Of a stretch of DNA of 53,777 nt, positions 52,963 through 53,777 are shown one piece after another. A program made the position numbers and the translations under genes. The stretch covers positions 1 through 53,777 of the forward strand of contig NZ_SPQS01000036.1 in NCBI RefSeq assembly GCF_004570865.1, given 5' to 3'. This DNA is from Bradyrhizobium frederickii (GTDB lineage Bacteria; Pseudomonadota; Alphaproteobacteria; Rhizobiales; Xanthobacteraceae). The notes under the pieces were generated by a model that saw nothing but the letters and a program-made list of their open reading frames with translations, was not told the DNA's origin and ran no database searches. How positions within the stretch are numbered: position 1 is the stretch's first letter; the number at the start of each line of letters is the position of its first letter.

Positions 52963-53777
52963 CTAGCCGACCGACCCTTCGAGCGAGATCGAGATCAGCT
53001 TCTGCGCTTCCACCGCGAACTCCATCGGCAGCTGCTGCAGCACGTCCTTGACGAAGCCGTTGACGACGAGGCCGACCGCCTCTTCCTGGCTGAGGCCGCG
53101 CTGGACGCAGTAGAACAGCACGTCCTCGGAAATCTTCGAGGTGGTCGCTTCGTGCTCGAACGTCGCCGAGGAGTTCTTGGCCTCGATGTACGGCACGGTG
53201 TGCGCGCCGCATTTGTCGCCGATCAAGAGCGAATCGCAGGCGGTGAAGTTGCGCGCGCCCGTCGCTTTCCGATGCGCGGTGACGAGGCCGCGATAGGTGT
53301 TCTGCGACCTGCCGGCGGCGATGCCCTTGGAGATGATCCGGCTCGACGTGTTCTTGCCGAGGTGAATCATCTTGGTACCGGAATCGACCTGCTGGAAGCC
53401 GTTCGAGATCGCGATCGAGTAGAACTCGCCGCGGGAATTGTCGCCGCGCAGGATGCAGCTCGGATATTTCCAGGTGATCGCCGAACCCGTCTCGACCTGG
53501 GTCCAGGAGATCTTGGAATTGTTGCCGCGGCAATCGCCACGCTTGGTGACGAAATTGTAGATGCCGCCCTTGCCTTCCGAATTGCCGGGATACCAGTTCT
53601 GCACCGTCGAATATTTGATCTCGGCATCGTCATGAGCGATGAGCTCGACCACGGCGGCGTGCAGCTGGTTCTCGTCGCGCTGCGGCGCGGTGCAGCCCTC
53701 GAGATAGGAGACGTAGGAGCCCTTGTCGGCGATGATCAGCGTGCGCTCGAACTGGCCGGTATTGCGCTCGTTGATAC
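52963..53777 (-). CDS. sufB: Fe-S cluster assembly protein SufB, 5' end outside the window
   Basis: The C-terminal 270 residues of SufB. The visible start INERNTGQFERTLIIADKGS continues to SYLEGCTAPQRDENQLHAAVVEL, KYSTVQNWYPGNSEGKGG and NFVTKRG. Then come IHLGKNTSSRIISKGIAAG, CDSLLIGDKCGAHTVPYIEAKN and EHEATTSKISED, all standard SufB blocks including the conserved Cys and His region. The gene runs off the window at 53777. It is the first visible gene of the suf operon; its GC-rich codon use matches sufC. SufB is the cluster-building scaffold subunit. Confidence 0.96.
   Translation of the reverse strand, partial: INERNTGQFERTLIIADKGSYVSYLEGCTAPQRDENQLHAAVVELIAHDDAEIKYSTVQNWYPGNSEGKGGIYNFVTKRGDCRGNNSKISWTQVETGSAITWKYPSCILRGDNSRGEFYSIAISNGFQQVDSGTKMIHLGKNTSSRIISKGIAAGRSQNTYRGLVTAHRKATGARNFTACDSLLIGDKCGAHTVPYIEAKNSSATFEHEATTSKISEDVLFYCVQRGLSQEEAVGLVVNGFVKDVLQQLPMEFAVEAQKLISISLEGSVG

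Noticed and set aside
1..53777. CRISPR array, tRNA or rRNA genes
   Set aside because: No regularly spaced direct repeats and no tRNA cloverleaf or rRNA segment were noticed on reading; a tRNA scan was not possible.

Overview
The window looks like part of the symbiosis (nif/fix) island of a Bradyrhizobium strain. The evidence is a complete molybdenum nitrogenase gene set in the order nifD-K-E-N-X ... nifS-nifT ... nifB-fdxN-nifZ ... nifH-Q-V-W-fixBCX, the separation of fixBCX from a functional fixA, an intact type III effector that resembles NopP with its own tts box inside the nif cluster, a NopD-like SUMO-protease effector relic, a FixK box, and a palindromic intergenic repeat pair of a kind I associate with Bradyrhizobium chromosomes. 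Naming the genus is inference from gene content and order; no search was run.

Left third (1-16900, mostly + strand): an accessory region with heavy gene decay. It holds an IS630-type transposase remnant, a tandem pair of M16 peptidase-like genes (the first stopped by an in-frame amber codon), two paralogous ParA/MinD-like ATPase genes, a small secreted Cys-rich protein, a di-haem cytochrome c peroxidase with a textbook sigma-54 promoter, a decayed molybdate locus (modA and modB fragments, a ModC without catalytic residues, a DUF2478 gene with a nonsense codon), a NopD-like effector pseudogene with at least five frame changes, and ahpC-ahpD behind a sigma-54 promoter.

Middle (17000-41000, mostly - strand): fixX-fixC-fixB, a previously hidden fixA relic, nifW, nifV, nifQ and nifH with promoter and two NifA sites. 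Next come an ArsC-like nitrogenase-associated gene, ompW behind a perfect FixK box, and a 2Fe-2S ferredoxin. A long nifB operon follows: nifB, fdxN, nifZ, nifZ-like, two small proteins, a DegT-family protein that lacks the PLP lysine, a 73-residue protein and a Rieske protein. After it lies the iscN operon: iscN, a broken NifU-like gene, nifS, nifT and a frameshifted SIR2-like gene. The section ends with a second Rieske gene and nopP.

Right third (41000-53777, - strand): fdxB, DUF683, DUF269, nifX, nifN, nifE, nifK and nifD, with a -24/-12 promoter and two NifA upstream sites ahead of nifD. Further upstream on the same strand is a sufB-sufC-sufD-sufS operon; sufB is cut by the window edge.

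How it works together: NifA with RpoN would switch on nifH, nifD, nifB, iscN, ahpCD and the peroxidase gene under low oxygen. IscN, NifS and SUF proteins supply Fe-S clusters. NifB, E, N, X, Q and V build FeMo-co. NifH, D and K form the enzyme. FixBCX and the ferredoxins feed electrons. AhpCD and possibly the Rieske proteins serve redox protection or electron flow. Many apparent frame disruptions are single-nucleotide changes and should be checked against reads; the large deletions (modA, modB, fixA) cannot be explained by read errors.
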